Origin: Xylophilus sp. Leaf220
GTDB taxonomy: Bacteria; Pseudomonadota; Gammaproteobacteria; Burkholderiales; Burkholderiaceae_C
NCBI RefSeq assembly: GCF_001421705.1
Contig: NZ_LMKO01000005.1
Coordinates: forward strand, 30,152-94,151
DNA: 64,000 nucleotides
Direction: 5' to 3'
The position numbers and the translations under genes are program-made. Positions 51,534 through 60,431 of this stretch are shown here, piece by piece (position 1 is the first letter of the stretch; each line of letters starts with the position of its first letter). The notes under the pieces were generated by a model. That model ran no database searches and was not told where the DNA came from. It was given only the letters and a program-made list of their open reading frames with translations.

Positions 51534-53219
51534 TCAACCGCGATTGCGTTGAAATCGCCATGCCATCAGACCCATCAACAGCGACATGAGGATCAAGCCC
51601 CATTCGCTCAGCGTAGGGATGGACGTGGTGCCGCTCACGACAGCGCGGGTGATCGTGTAGACCTCGCCGGTGAAGTTGCCGTTACCTGCTCCGGCGCCGC
51701 CCAGCGCAACACCGCCGGAGACGACGCTGTCGTCATCTACAAGGTTCAGGCCGATGGTGCCGTTGCCGGTGCCGGTGTTCACGGTGACCGTGTAGGTCGT
51801 TCCGGCACCGGTGACCGTGGTGATCGCCGCGCCGGCCACCCCGGTCGCCGCGAGTGCGAAATCGCTGGGGTCGACACCCGTGACGCTTTGGTTGAAGGTG
51901 ACCGTGTAGGTGACCGTGTTGGCGGCCGATGGCGAGGGTGACGCCCTGACGATCGACGACACCGTCGGACAGGTGACTCCGGCGCAACCGCTGAACTGGA
52001 ACAGGGTGCCTCCGACCGGCAATCCCTCCGCAAGAACAGCGAAGCGCGACGAGCCCGTTTGCTGGATGCCCAGCAGGAAACGCACATCGATCGATGCGCC
52101 GGCCGCCAGTGGCGTGCCCGGCGACACGGCCGGAACCGACAGCGTGGAGTTGAACCCGCCCCCATTGGGCTGCGATGGTGGCTGGTCCAGTGTGGTGCCG
52201 GCCACGGTCACGCTGCTCGTGGTCGCACCACACGGCGTACGGTCCACGGTAACCGCGAGATTCGTGGACGTACGGGGCCGCAGGTCGGCCACACCCGAAG
52301 GCGCAGGGAAGGTCGTGATATCGACGACGCGGAACCGCAGGCTGGTCAGCGGCAAGCCGGAGGTGTTGGTGAAGGTGCGGCGGATGTCGATCGTGCCGAA
52401 GGTCGAATTCTGGGCCGGCACGCTCGTGCCGTCGTACACCGTGTTCGGTCCTGCGGTGGTCGCTGCGCAGTTGTCGAAAACCGCATTGGTGATCACCGTA
52501 CCCCCGACAGGGCCCGCCAGGTTCGACGGACCGGGCGCGCCCAGACGCTGGCCTGCGCCGGCGGAGGTGCCGTTCGTGTCCACGAACACGAAGTCGGCGG
52601 AATTGTTGTTGGTGTCCAGCGGCACGCCCGATCCGCTGCAGGCCGCGAAATTCGCGATCGACCCGCCCTTGCCGCAGCGGTCGCGGGTGAACGCATAGTC
52701 GATAGAGAACGGCGTGAGGGCGGGATAGCCCGCGCCTTCCCTGTACAGCGTGTTGGCTTCGCTGGTCGAACCGACCGCGTCGATGCGGTTGGCCAGCGTG
52801 AAGGAACCGCCGCCCAGGTTGTTGTTGAACAGTGCGATGCCGGCATTGTCCGGAATGTCGGTGGTGTAGGTGGCGTCCGCTGCGCCGGTGGGATTGCCGG
52901 AGATGCTGTAGCCCACGCTGTTGGCGCAGAGATAGGCACCACGCGCCGGAATGACCGTGCCGTCGGGGATGGTGCACCGGACCACACCATCGGACGCGGC
53001 GATCGCGAAACCGGTGCCGCCCGACGCAGCGACCGTGACCGCCACCGCCGTCTCGTTGATGACCTGGATGTATTCGTCGTTGGCGCCGTTGGGGCCGCGC
53101 ACACGGAACTCGTTGATCTGCAGTGCGGATGCGCTACCGGCACCGAGCAGGGCGGCTAGGGGCAGTACGCGCAAGGCGATGCGCCCAAGCCGGCGCGTGT
53201 GGGTCAGAAGTTTGGACAT
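51534..53219 (-). CDS. Secreted IPTL-CTERM protein with lamin-tail-like N-domain
   Basis: This 561-residue surface protein has a signal peptide (LRVLPLAALLGAGSASA). An LTD-like domain (QINEFRVRGPNGANDEYIQV) comes first, then Thr/Val-rich beta domains including SPSAANTVTYTVTFNQSVTGVD, a Calx-beta/Ig-like repeat. At the C-terminus is the sorting signal SIPTLSEWGLILMSLLMGL followed by RFQRNRG. IPTLxxWG signals are processed by exosortase-type enzymes (XrtH class). No exosortase gene is in the window. GGAG precedes the ATG. Confidence 0.88.
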   Translation of the reverse strand: MSKLLTHTRRLGRIALRVLPLAALLGAGSASALQINEFRVRGPNGANDEYIQVINETAVAVTVAASGGTGFAIAASDGVVRCTIPDGTVIPARGAYLCANSVGYSISGNPTGAADATYTTDIPDNAGIALFNNNLGGGSFTLANRIDAVGSTSEANTLYREGAGYPALTPFSIDYAFTRDRCGKGGSIANFAACSGSGVPLDTNNNSADFVFVDTNGTSAGAGQRLGAPGPSNLAGPVGGTVITNAVFDNCAATTAGPNTVYDGTSVPAQNSTFGTIDIRRTFTNTSGLPLTSLRFRVVDITTFPAPSGVADLRPRTSTNLAVTVDRTPCGATTSSVTVAGTTLDQPPSQPNGGGFNSTLSVPAVSPGTPLAAGASIDVRFLLGIQQTGSSRFAVLAEGLPVGGTLFQFSGCAGVTCPTVSSIVRASPSPSAANTVTYTVTFNQSVTGVDPSDFALAATGVAGAAITTVTGAGTTYTVTVNTGTGNGTIGLNLVDDDSVVSGGVALGGAGAGNGNFTGEVYTITRAVVSGTTSIPTLSEWGLILMSLLMGLMAWRFQRNRG

Positions 53220-53366
53220 CACGACTCCGAATGTGTGTTGATCAACCGGCGCAAAATCTGCTCGGGTGCGTATTGAAACACAGGGTTTCAATTGCATACA
53301 TTCGAATTCGGCTAATTTTTGTTGTGATGGCCCCCGGCTTTCACCGCTTCTCGGATGTCAGTGCAA

Positions 53367-53537
53367 TCAGTCGTGGTCTTCCGGACTCGGCGAGTTCTGG
53401 CCCTCTTCCGAGCGGACGGTGCCTTCTTCGACATGCAGCTCGGCGACGCGAACCTGGGCTTCGGTGCGGGCCTGTTCCAGCATCTGCGCGGTCTCTTCTT
53501 CGGAAGTGGTGGGGGTGGTGTTCTGCGAATCGGTCAT
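53367..53537 (-). CDS. Small acidic protein of unknown function
   Basis: This 56-residue protein (MTDSQNTTPTTSEEETAQ..., ending SPEDHD) is Glu/Thr-rich with a central predicted helix (QMLEQARTEAQVRVAELHVEE). AGGAG lies seven bases upstream of the ATG, a strong argument for translation. It is likely cytosolic and partly disordered. I recognise no family. Genomic neighbours give no clue. Confidence 0.6.
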   Translation of the reverse strand: MTDSQNTTPTTSEEETAQMLEQARTEAQVRVAELHVEEGTVRSEEGQNSPSPEDHD

Positions 53538-53735
53538 GGGAAAGCTCCTGTTTGGTGGAGACCAGCATAGGCCGCACGCCCGGCGGGCGCTGTAGGAACC
53601 CGCCGCGGAGGCGCGAGGCCGATCGGCTGCCGTCCGGGGGGCGATGCCGGCCGGATGCGAAGCACGGCGGGGCAGCGTCATGCCCCCGTCATGCGCATCG
53701 CCCAACATCCGCGGTACCCGTCCTCTGGAGCTTCC

Positions 53736-55160
53736 ATGCCTTTCGCCGCCCGGCCCCGCGCTTCCCGCTTGCTCGCCCGCACCTTCTCCCGCGGCCTGCC
53801 GCTCACCCTGCTCTGCGCCGCGGCGCTCACCGCCTGTGGCGGCGGCAGCGACGGCAACGGCCCCGACTTCACCCCGTCGCCCACGCCCGAGGCCGGCCTG
53901 CCGCACCAATTGACCGGCTGGGCCGCGCTGCCGGCCGCGGCGCGCTGGCCGGGTCCGACCACCGGGCAGTTCATCACCGCGTCGCTGGGCGTCACGCCGC
54001 CCTTCGTCGATGCGCAGCCGATCCCCGGCTTCTCGGGCCTGCTGAAGAACGCCGACGGCACATGGACGGCCTTGCCCGACAACGGCTACGGCAGCAAGGC
54101 CAACTCGCCCGACTACCTGCTGGGCTTCTACAACATCGGCGTCGATTTCCGCACCGCCGGCAACGGCACCGCCACGCCCGGCCCGGTCAGGCTCAACCGC
54201 TTCGTCGGCTTCAACGACGCCAGGGGGTTCCTGAAGGACGGCAAGGGCGTCGACCTGCGCATCGTGGCCGACTACGCCAACTACCCCACCGTCACCGACA
54301 ACAAGGTGGTCGAGAGCGCCCGCCCGGTCGATGCCCGCATCCGCAGTGGCCGGCTGCTGACCGGCTTCGACTTCGACGTCGAGTCGATCGCCCGCGCACC
54401 GGACGGCACCTACTTCGTCGGCGAGGAGTTCGGCCCGTACATCCTGCACTTCGACGCCGCCGGCACGCTGATGGCCGACCCGGTGCCCCACCCGACGCTG
54501 CGCAGCCCGTCGCACCCCGACGTGCTGGCCGGGCGCGCGACGGCCACATCTCTCGCCAGCCGCGGCTTCGAGAGCCTGGCCTTCAACGCCGACCGCTCGC
54601 GCCTCTGGGCCGTGCCCGAGGCGGCGCCCTCGGTCGCCACGCTGCGCCCGGTGGCCGACGACGAACGCTACCTGAACTTCTTCGAGTTCGACCCCGCCGC
54701 GTCGCGCTACACCGGCGCCACCCTGGTCTACAAGAAGGACGGCACCGCCAAGGACAACGCGATCGTCATCGGCGACATGACCAACGTCGGCGGCAGCCGC
54801 TACGTGCTGATCGAGCGCGATGCCCAGTGGGGCGCCAAGGCGGTGGTCAAGCGCCTCTACCTGGTCGACCTGAACGTGAAGGACACCGACGGCGCGCTGC
54901 GCAAGACGCTGCTGGTCGACCTGCTGCAGATCTCCGACCCGAAAAACATCGGCGGCGGCGCATCCGGCGCACCGGCCGGCCGCTTCACCATGCCGTTCGA
55001 TTCGATCGAGAGCGTCGAGGTGGTCGATGCCTACACCCTGGCGGTGGCGATCGACACCAACTACCCCACCGAGGACGGCCGCCGCGCGGGCCAGCCCGAC
55101 GACACCGAGATGGTCACCCTGCGCTTCGACCAGGCGCTGTTCGACCGCAGCAAGCCGTAA
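53736..55160 (+). CDS. Esterase-like-activity-of-phytase family lipoprotein
   Basis: This 474-residue protein has a lipobox (ALTA-C, Cys about 29) followed by GGGS. Its beta-propeller-like domain is of the PF13449 type: SGLLKNADGTWTALPDNGYGSK, GFDFDVESIARAPDGTYFVGEEFGPYI, LASRGFESLAFNADRSRLW and NIGGGASGAPAGRFTMPFDSIESVEV. The family is linked to phytase or phosphoesterase activity, not firmly established. It is probably outer-membrane anchored or secreted. GGAG precedes the ATG. Confidence 0.87.
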   Translation: MPFAARPRASRLLARTFSRGLPLTLLCAAALTACGGGSDGNGPDFTPSPTPEAGLPHQLTGWAALPAAARWPGPTTGQFITASLGVTPPFVDAQPIPGFSGLLKNADGTWTALPDNGYGSKANSPDYLLGFYNIGVDFRTAGNGTATPGPVRLNRFVGFNDARGFLKDGKGVDLRIVADYANYPTVTDNKVVESARPVDARIRSGRLLTGFDFDVESIARAPDGTYFVGEEFGPYILHFDAAGTLMADPVPHPTLRSPSHPDVLAGRATATSLASRGFESLAFNADRSRLWAVPEAAPSVATLRPVADDERYLNFFEFDPAASRYTGATLVYKKDGTAKDNAIVIGDMTNVGGSRYVLIERDAQWGAKAVVKRLYLVDLNVKDTDGALRKTLLVDLLQISDPKNIGGGASGAPAGRFTMPFDSIESVEVVDAYTLAVAIDTNYPTEDGRRAGQPDDTEMVTLRFDQALFDRSKP

Positions 55161-55166
55161 GCGGCA

Positions 55167-56105
55167 TCAGCCGGGGGCGGGATCGCCCCCGGCATCCAGC
55201 ACCGCCTGCGTCACCTCCTCGGCCAGGAAGTCGAGCACCGCCCGCACCCGTGCCGGCAGGCGGCCCGGCTTGCCCAGGTAGACCGCGTGGATCGGCTGGC
55301 GGTCGCCGGGGTTGAAGGCCTCCAGCACCGGCACCAGCCGGCCCGCGTCCAGGTCGTGCTGCACGTGGTAGCGCGACAGGCGCGCCAGGCCCACGCCGGC
55401 GATGGCCAGCCGGCGCAGGGTTTCGCCGTCTTCGGCGCGCACCGTGCCGGCCACCGGGATCTCCACGATGCGGCCGCCCACCCGCAGCGGCCAGTCGGGC
55501 GCGGCGCGGCGGTAGCTCCACCACAGCCGGTTGTGGGCCCGCAGGTCGTCGGGCACCCGCGGCGTGCCGTGGCGGGCCAGGTAGCCGGGCGACGCCAGGA
55601 TCATCTGCGCCGTCTCGCCCAGCCGGCGCGCCACCAGGTCGGAGGTGGGCAGCGCGCCCCAGCGCACCGCCACGTCGGCGCGGGCCTCCATCAGATCGAC
55701 CACCCGGTCGGTCAGGGCGATGTCCAGCGTCACCTGCGGGTAGCGCGCCAGGAAGCGCGGCAGCAAAGGCAGCAGCACCCGGTGGCCGAAGGAGACGCTG
55801 GTGTTGAGGCTCACTCGCCCGCGCGGCGCGGCGGCCGAGGCGACGCAGCGCTCGGCCTCGTCCAGGTCGGCCAGCACCTGCACCGCCCGGTCGTGGAACT
55901 GGCGGCCTTCGGGCGTCAGCTGCAGCCGGCGGGTGGAGCGGTGCACCAGCTGGGTCCCCAGCCGCGCCTCCAGCCGGGCGACCAGCTTGCTGACGGCAGA
56001 CGGCGTCATCTCCAGCGCGCGGCCCGCGGCCGAGAAGCCGCCGCGCTCGACGATCTGCACGAAGACTTCCATCTCGCCGGAGCGGTTGACATCGGGGCGG
56101 GCCAT
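55167..56105 (-). CDS. LysR-family regulator divergent from MFS exporter
   Basis: This 312-residue LysR-type regulator of the CrgA-like group has an N-terminal HTH (SGEMEVFVQIVERGGFSAAG, TPSAVSKLVARLEARLG) and an effector domain with VSLNTSVSFGHRVLLPLLPRF and LMEARADVAVRWG. It is convergent with the lipoprotein gene. A perfect T-N11-A palindrome lies 27 bases from its start, between it and the MFS gene it probably regulates. Confidence 0.87.
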   Translation of the reverse strand: MARPDVNRSGEMEVFVQIVERGGFSAAGRALEMTPSAVSKLVARLEARLGTQLVHRSTRRLQLTPEGRQFHDRAVQVLADLDEAERCVASAAAPRGRVSLNTSVSFGHRVLLPLLPRFLARYPQVTLDIALTDRVVDLMEARADVAVRWGALPTSDLVARRLGETAQMILASPGYLARHGTPRVPDDLRAHNRLWWSYRRAAPDWPLRVGGRIVEIPVAGTVRAEDGETLRRLAIAGVGLARLSRYHVQHDLDAGRLVPVLEAFNPGDRQPIHAVYLGKPGRLPARVRAVLDFLAEEVTQAVLDAGGDPAPG

Positions 56106-56131
56106 GCGGGTGCCTTCTGCTGGATCGGTCT

Positions 56132-56146
56132 GTGAATCGGATTCAC
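56132..56146. promoter_or_regulatory. LysR T-N11-A box
   Basis: GTGAATC-G-GATTCAC is a perfect palindrome containing the classical LysR T-N11-A layout (T at 56133, A at 56145), midway between the divergent LysR and MFS genes. Confidence 0.7.
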
Positions 56147-56207
56147 GAATCTACGTCCTGCGGGCCGGCTAGTCACCTGCAGGGTTTCCCCGGACCATCG
56201 CTCCACC

Positions 56208-57398
56208 ATGCCCATCGCCCTACTCGCCCTCACCGCCGGTGCCTTCGGCATCGGCACCACCGAATTCGTCATCATGGGCCTGCTGCTGCAGGTCTCGGCC
56301 GACCTGCAGGTGTCGCTCACCGCCGCCGGGCTGCTGATCTCGGGCTACGCGCTCGGGGTGGCCGTCGGCGCGCCGGTGCTCACCATCGCCACCCGGCGGC
56401 TGCCGCGCAAAACGGTGCTGCTGGCACTGATGGCCGTCTTCACCCTCGGCAACATCGCCTGCGCGCTGGCGCCCGACTACGCCACGCTGATGGCGGCGCG
56501 GGTGGTCACCTCGCTGGCGCACGGCACCTTCTTCGGCGTGGGCGCGGTGGTGGCGACCGGCCTGGTGCCGGCCGACAGGCGCGCGTCGGCCATCGCGATC
56601 ATGTTCACCGGCCTGACCGCCGCCACGCTGCTGGGCGTGCCGGCCGGCGCGTGGCTGGGGCTGCATTACGGCTGGCGCGCCACCTTCTGGGCGGTGGCCG
56701 CGATCGGCGTGCTGGCCTTCGTGGTGCTGGTCCGCTTCGTGCCGCGCGACGGCGACGCACCCGGCCCGCTGACCGCCCTGCGCGACGAGCTGGCCGCGGT
56801 GCTGCAGCCGCAGGTGCTGCTGGGCCTGGGCATGACGGTGCTGGGCTATGCCGGCGTGTTCGCCCTCTACACCTACGTGCAGCCGCTGCTGACCCGGATG
56901 GCCGGCGTGCCAGAGGGCGGGGTGTCGGTGGTGCTGCTGCTCTTCGGTGCCGGCATGGCCGCGGGCAACCTGCTGGGCGGCCGCTGGGCCGACCGGGGCG
57001 CGCTGCGCGCGGTGCTGGGATCGCTGGCGGTGCTGGCCCTGGTGCTGGCCGCGATGCCGCTGGCGCTGCACGGCCCGGCGCCGGCCGGCGTGTACTTCGT
57101 GGTGCTGGGCGTGGCCGCGTTCGCCACCGTGGCGCCGCTGCAGATGCGGGTGCTGGAGAAGGCGGCCGGCGCCGGGCAGAACCTGGCGTCGAGCCTGAAC
57201 ATCGCCGCCTTCAACCTGGGCAACGCCCTGGGCGCGGCCACCGGCGGCCTGGTGATCGACCATGGCCCGGGCCTGGGGGCCCTGGGCTGGGTGGCGGCGC
57301 TGCTGACGGCCGGCGGCCTGGCGCTGGCGGTGGTCAGCGCAGGGCTGGACCGCCGCGGGGGGCGGGGTGCAGCGCCCATAGCCGCCCGGTCGCTATAA
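56208..57398 (+). CDS. MFS exporter, DHA1 (AraJ/YdhP-like)
   Basis: This 396-residue, 12-helix major facilitator has the DHA1 start AFGIGTTEFVIMGLLLQVSADL and LISGYALGVAVGAPVL. Motif A in loop 2-3 is TRRLPRKTVLL, and ARVVTSLAHGTFFGVGAVVA and LNIAAFNLGNALGAATGG follow. Members export sugars, arabinose analogues or drugs. It is divergent from a LysR gene with a shared operator. The C-terminus runs into a repeat-A copy. Confidence 0.9.
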   Translation: MPIALLALTAGAFGIGTTEFVIMGLLLQVSADLQVSLTAAGLLISGYALGVAVGAPVLTIATRRLPRKTVLLALMAVFTLGNIACALAPDYATLMAARVVTSLAHGTFFGVGAVVATGLVPADRRASAIAIMFTGLTAATLLGVPAGAWLGLHYGWRATFWAVAAIGVLAFVVLVRFVPRDGDAPGPLTALRDELAAVLQPQVLLGLGMTVLGYAGVFALYTYVQPLLTRMAGVPEGGVSVVLLLFGAGMAAGNLLGGRWADRGALRAVLGSLAVLALVLAAMPLALHGPAPAGVYFVVLGVAAFATVAPLQMRVLEKAAGAGQNLASSLNIAAFNLGNALGAATGGLVIDHGPGLGALGWVAALLTAGGLALAVVSAGLDRRGGRGAAPIAARSL

Positions 57399-57450
57399 AA
57401 GTAATAGCTGGTGATCGGCAAGCAGCGCCGGCCGTGGCCACTTTTCTTCG
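57390..57450 (-). repeat. Dispersed repeat family A, copy 7 (inverted)
   Basis: The unit reads TCGCTATAAAAGTAATAGC, TGATCGGCAAGCAGC, then GCCGGCCGTGGCCACTTTTC. It overlaps the MFS stop codon and is followed directly by IS5-like DNA. Confidence 0.7.
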
Positions 57451-57478
57451 AAGAGCTGCACCTATAAAGGACTTCTCA

Positions 57479-58007
57479 GTCCGCTCTGAACTGCACACTC
57501 GCCTGGTCACGCCTCCACGCCGGGTGGTGTCGATTCTGGTCGCCAGCAGTATTTCCACGCCTTCTTCCCAATGCACCTTCTCTAACGCGTCAGGCCTAAC
57601 GGGTCAATGAGCAGTTCGGTCTGCAGGTTGGTCTCGCCGCAGATGAACTGCCAGTATGGGTTTTCCACACAAGTATTAACTAAGGCCTCGTCGGAAGCAT
57701 CGAAGGTGTGCTGAAGGTACCGCAGCCCGGCGATCAGCGGCGGCGGCAGTGCTGGCCGGCCACGGCCGGACGTGAACGATGCCGCGAACGTGCGCCTAAT
57801 CTCGATTCAGTCAATCCGCGCGGCCAACCGGACCAGCGGGTGCTTCATGTTGATCTGTTCGTCCAGCCATAGACGGAACAGTTCGGCCGTTTGCGGCTGC
57901 GAAGGCTTCGGACCCACCGGACTCCTTGGAGAAATTTGCAAGAAAAAGGTACTGGCAAAACCATACCTTGCAAACGCTGCGTCCATCAATCAACCGAACT
58001 GGAGCGT
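57479..58007 (-). pseudogene. IS5-like transposase remnant A
   Basis: Read on the minus strand from 57989, the N-terminal part of an IS5-type transposase is recognisable: MDAAFARYGFAST, LFRLWLDEQINMKHPLVRLAARID. A TGA where family members have Trp (57807-57809) follows, then in the same frame GRGRPALPPPLIAGLRYLQHTFDASDEALV and ENPYWQFICGE...LLIDPLGL. A frameshift precedes EEGVEILLATRID. The middle and C-terminal parts are lost. The terminal repeat AGTCCGCTCTGAAC starts at 57479. The 5' end is cut at about 58007. Confidence 0.8.
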
Positions 58008-58149
58008 GTTATGAAATTTCCCCTGGCCCGCTGATGTGCATAGGTTATTTAAACTTTTTCGTAAGCCATGAAATTATCGTAAGTGCTTGTCCCGTAACAG
58101 ATTTTTCATAAATTCATAATGCGCTACTTAGATTGTAAAAGGCATGCAG

Positions 58150-58764
58150 TCAATTTCGATCGGTATTTTTTTTATTTAAAATAATATTTGCTGAATCGTT
58201 ATTTGGATAGCTGCGATGGTAATCGGCCACTACTCGATCAACGAAGTTAACCACCGGAAAGTTACCAGCTTTAAGTCGATCTACGTAACCACCATGGATA
58301 AGAGCTAAAAATTCCCTTGGCTCCGCAGCTTTTTCGAAAATATTCTTTGCAAGGAAATCTTCGAAGTTTGCATTGCCATATGTTTTTTCAATCGATTTTA
58401 CCCAATGATCGTACCTATAGACATCAGACATGCCCAGTGCTGACATATCCCCAGAGAACTTTGGCTTCAGTTCCTCGAGTTGAGCTAAAACGCTTGACCG
58501 CTCAGCATTCGAAAGTGTTTTAAGCCATATGTCATTGTTTGCTAGCGAAGCAAACATAACCTCAATGCCATAAGAATTTTCTGATTTTGAAATTTCCTTA
58601 AATATTTCTAAGCTTTCTGGTGAGCTTGCAGACAACATATGAGCTAGTTCGCCAAAATACTCATTTTGGCTTATGAGGCCGTCGCTGTGAGCTTTTTTTT
58701 GGATCTCTTTAAGTTGCCGGTCGTTTGTGCTTCTGGAGGTTTCAAATAATTGTGCTCTGCTCAA
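58150..58764 (-). CDS. Helical protein of unknown function, third gene of AT-rich operon
   Basis: This reading frame has 204 residues and starts with TTG (TTGA overlap with the preceding stop). It is almost entirely helical and polar (QLKEIQKKAHSDGLISQNEYFGELAHML, LAQLEELKPKF) with no motif I recognise. It probably is not separate: at the A6 tract 58780-58785 region a -1 shift would join it to the membrane-anchored gene upstream as ...SEK-NRDLSRAQLFE. Base composition is far more AT-rich than the chromosome, indicating horizontal origin. Confidence 0.6.
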   Translation of the reverse strand: MSRAQLFETSRSTNDRQLKEIQKKAHSDGLISQNEYFGELAHMLSASSPESLEIFKEISKSENSYGIEVMFASLANNDIWLKTLSNAERSSVLAQLEELKPKFSGDMSALGMSDVYRYDHWVKSIEKTYGNANFEDFLAKNIFEKAAEPREFLALIHGGYVDRLKAGNFPVVNFVDRVVADYHRSYPNNDSANIILNKKNTDRN

Positions 58765-59033
58765 ATCTCGATTTTTTCTGATTCTGAATAATTTGCATAC
58801 TCAGGGGCCGAAAAAATATCAATTTTATTCGAGTACGCAAGACTTTTTGACTCTGATGCGCGGAAAACGCCAGACACATTTGCAGGATATGTACTGTTTT
58901 TTTCAGCCTGAGCGCGAGAATCAGAACTCGAGGTGTATTTCGAATAATGAAACGGGCTGGAATCGTTAAATACTGCCAATACACCAAAAATCAGTAACAC
59001 AGTAAACCCTGCAATTGTATGGCGTTTATTCAT
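58761..59033 (-). CDS. Membrane-anchored small protein, second gene of AT-rich operon
   Basis: This 90-residue protein has one N-terminal hydrophobic segment (about residues 7-22, IAGFTVLLIFGVLAVF), either signal anchor or signal peptide, and a Ser-rich exported part ending SESEKIEI. Its ATG is one base after the stop of the secreted hydrolase gene, so they are translationally coupled. The abrupt end just after an A6 tract, with a compatible frame continuing, suggests a truncated N-terminal half of a roughly 290-residue periplasmic protein. Confidence 0.6.
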   Translation of the reverse strand: MNKRHTIAGFTVLLIFGVLAVFNDSSPFHYSKYTSSSDSRAQAEKNSTYPANVSGVFRASESKSLAYSNKIDIFSAPEYANYSESEKIEI

Positions 59034-59034
59034 A

Positions 59035-60117
59035 TCAGTAATTCCATGTTCCAAAGTTATCGTACATAGTGCGTGGCGTCCGGAGTCTCGCAGGTGACAT
59101 CATCCACTGCATTTGGCGATCCCACTCAGGTGGGCGGTTTGGATTCCAAGAAGCTATTTTTTGTTCGGGCGTTGCGTACCCCGTGCCAATTGCGCTAGCA
59201 GCATAACTATGCATTACGAATGTTTCACAGCGGTAAGTTCCCCTTGCTGGCTTTGTTTGGATGAAAGGAGGGCGGCATTGGTCTTTCTTAAAGGGATTGC
59301 ATGTTTCAATAGCATATCTTCCAGTCCCTTGCTGAGTTGGTGTAAAGCTGCCTAGTCGCGTATAGGATGCGCCAATCAAATAGGAAACATATGCTCGCTT
59401 TGCCGCGATTTCCCTTTCTGGGCCTACATGTCTACTACCAGGTGCAATCCAAGGCCAGAATGTGGTGCTGTTTCCAAGAGGACATGTCGTACTAGAGCAA
59501 TATTCTTGCGCAAAATCTTTTACCACAGGGACTTTCACTGGCCAGCCGTTGCTAGAGTTGGAAAAATTCTCCCAAGCTGTAATTTTTAAGGTGTCGGCAC
59601 CATCAGCGGAACCAATAGCTTCAATCACACTGTTTCCGTCCCAGATTCCAATGTGCCCAAAGTAATCAAGCGGAGCCCAGCCATATCCAAAATCCCGTCC
59701 GACAATGTCTCCAAGATTTTGCGGCCGTGCTCGTCCTGGGAGCGCATCAAATCGAATCCGCATTGGGACGTTAGTGAGTGGCGCGCTTGTTCCATTTGAA
59801 TGAATAGAATAGACAACTACATCTCTCATCGTGCCATCGCGAAAATTGGCGGGCACATTAACTGGAATATCAAATCCGTGGTTGGAGTGTGAACTATTGC
59901 ATGCTTGTGCAACTGCAAACTCCCTAGTAAGAGCAGCATTTCCTCCGCCGATATAGACGCCGCTGGCGTAAATATGAATACCGACAATTTCGTCTGAATT
60001 TGGAACGCATGACCATCCAACATAACGCTCATACGTCGTCCAAGTATCGAGGTATCCTATTGCCCAACTCGACTGAGCTGTCATCGCGATAAATAATGCA
60101 AATATGAATTTTTTCAT
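59035..60117 (-). CDS. Secreted permuted NlpC/P60-like protein
   Basis: This 360-residue protein has a classical signal peptide (MKKFIFALFIAMTAQSSWA). An Ig-like N-domain (20-125) follows, containing GWSC (C37), AQAC (C73) and HGFDIPVNVP. The C-domain has GDIVGRDFG, FGHIGIWDGNSVIEAIG with H155 and E166, and RGTYRCETFVMHSY with C297. His before Cys is the order of circularly permuted NlpC/P60 (YiiX/LRAT-like) cysteine hydrolases, which act on peptidoglycan, lipids or amides. Assignment is from motifs only. The gene is markedly AT-rich. Confidence 0.7.
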   Translation of the reverse strand: MKKFIFALFIAMTAQSSWAIGYLDTWTTYERYVGWSCVPNSDEIVGIHIYASGVYIGGGNAALTREFAVAQACNSSHSNHGFDIPVNVPANFRDGTMRDVVVYSIHSNGTSAPLTNVPMRIRFDALPGRARPQNLGDIVGRDFGYGWAPLDYFGHIGIWDGNSVIEAIGSADGADTLKITAWENFSNSSNGWPVKVPVVKDFAQEYCSSTTCPLGNSTTFWPWIAPGSRHVGPEREIAAKRAYVSYLIGASYTRLGSFTPTQQGTGRYAIETCNPFKKDQCRPPFIQTKPARGTYRCETFVMHSYAASAIGTGYATPEQKIASWNPNRPPEWDRQMQWMMSPARLRTPRTMYDNFGTWNY

Positions 60118-60159
60118 AATTCAATAATTGAGCGATTGTAAAATGTAAAAAATTAGTCT

Positions 60160-60190
60160 AATAAATTAATCTTACGTAAATAAGTGTCAA
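60160..60190 (-). promoter_or_regulatory. Promoter of the AT-rich operon
   Basis: On the minus strand a perfect TTGACA (complement of 60185-60190) is followed after about 17 bases by AT-rich AATTTA/TTTATT as the -10. Transcription would start some 40 bases before the secreted protein's ATG. The A/T-rich leader 60118-60217 holds nothing else visible. Confidence 0.5.
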
Positions 60191-60217
60191 GTTAATTTCA
60201 ACGGGTAAATATTGATT

Positions 60218-60431
60218 AGTCTGCTCTGAAAAGTTCGGCTTTTAGCTGCAGGTAGGCCATTGCCGGATTGGGGCATCGATCAACGCGGCAATGACCGCCT
60301 GCATCGATAGCCCAAAGCGGGCGCAAAAAAGTCGCAGCGCGGCCAGGATCCGACGCAGGTTGTGCCCGTCGCCGTACATCACCGCATGCAGCGCGTCGCC
60401 CAGCGCACTCGTGAGCGGATTGCGTACTATC
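60218..60431 (-). pseudogene. IS5-like transposase remnant B (C-terminal end)
   Basis: On the minus strand the frame reads DALHAVMYGDGHNLRRILA then ALRLFCARFGLSMQAVIAA and stops, which is the C-terminal end of an IS5-type transposase. It is followed by the terminal repeat AGTCTGCTCTGAA (60218-60230). The rest of this copy was lost where the IS481 element begins at 60432. Confidence 0.75.
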
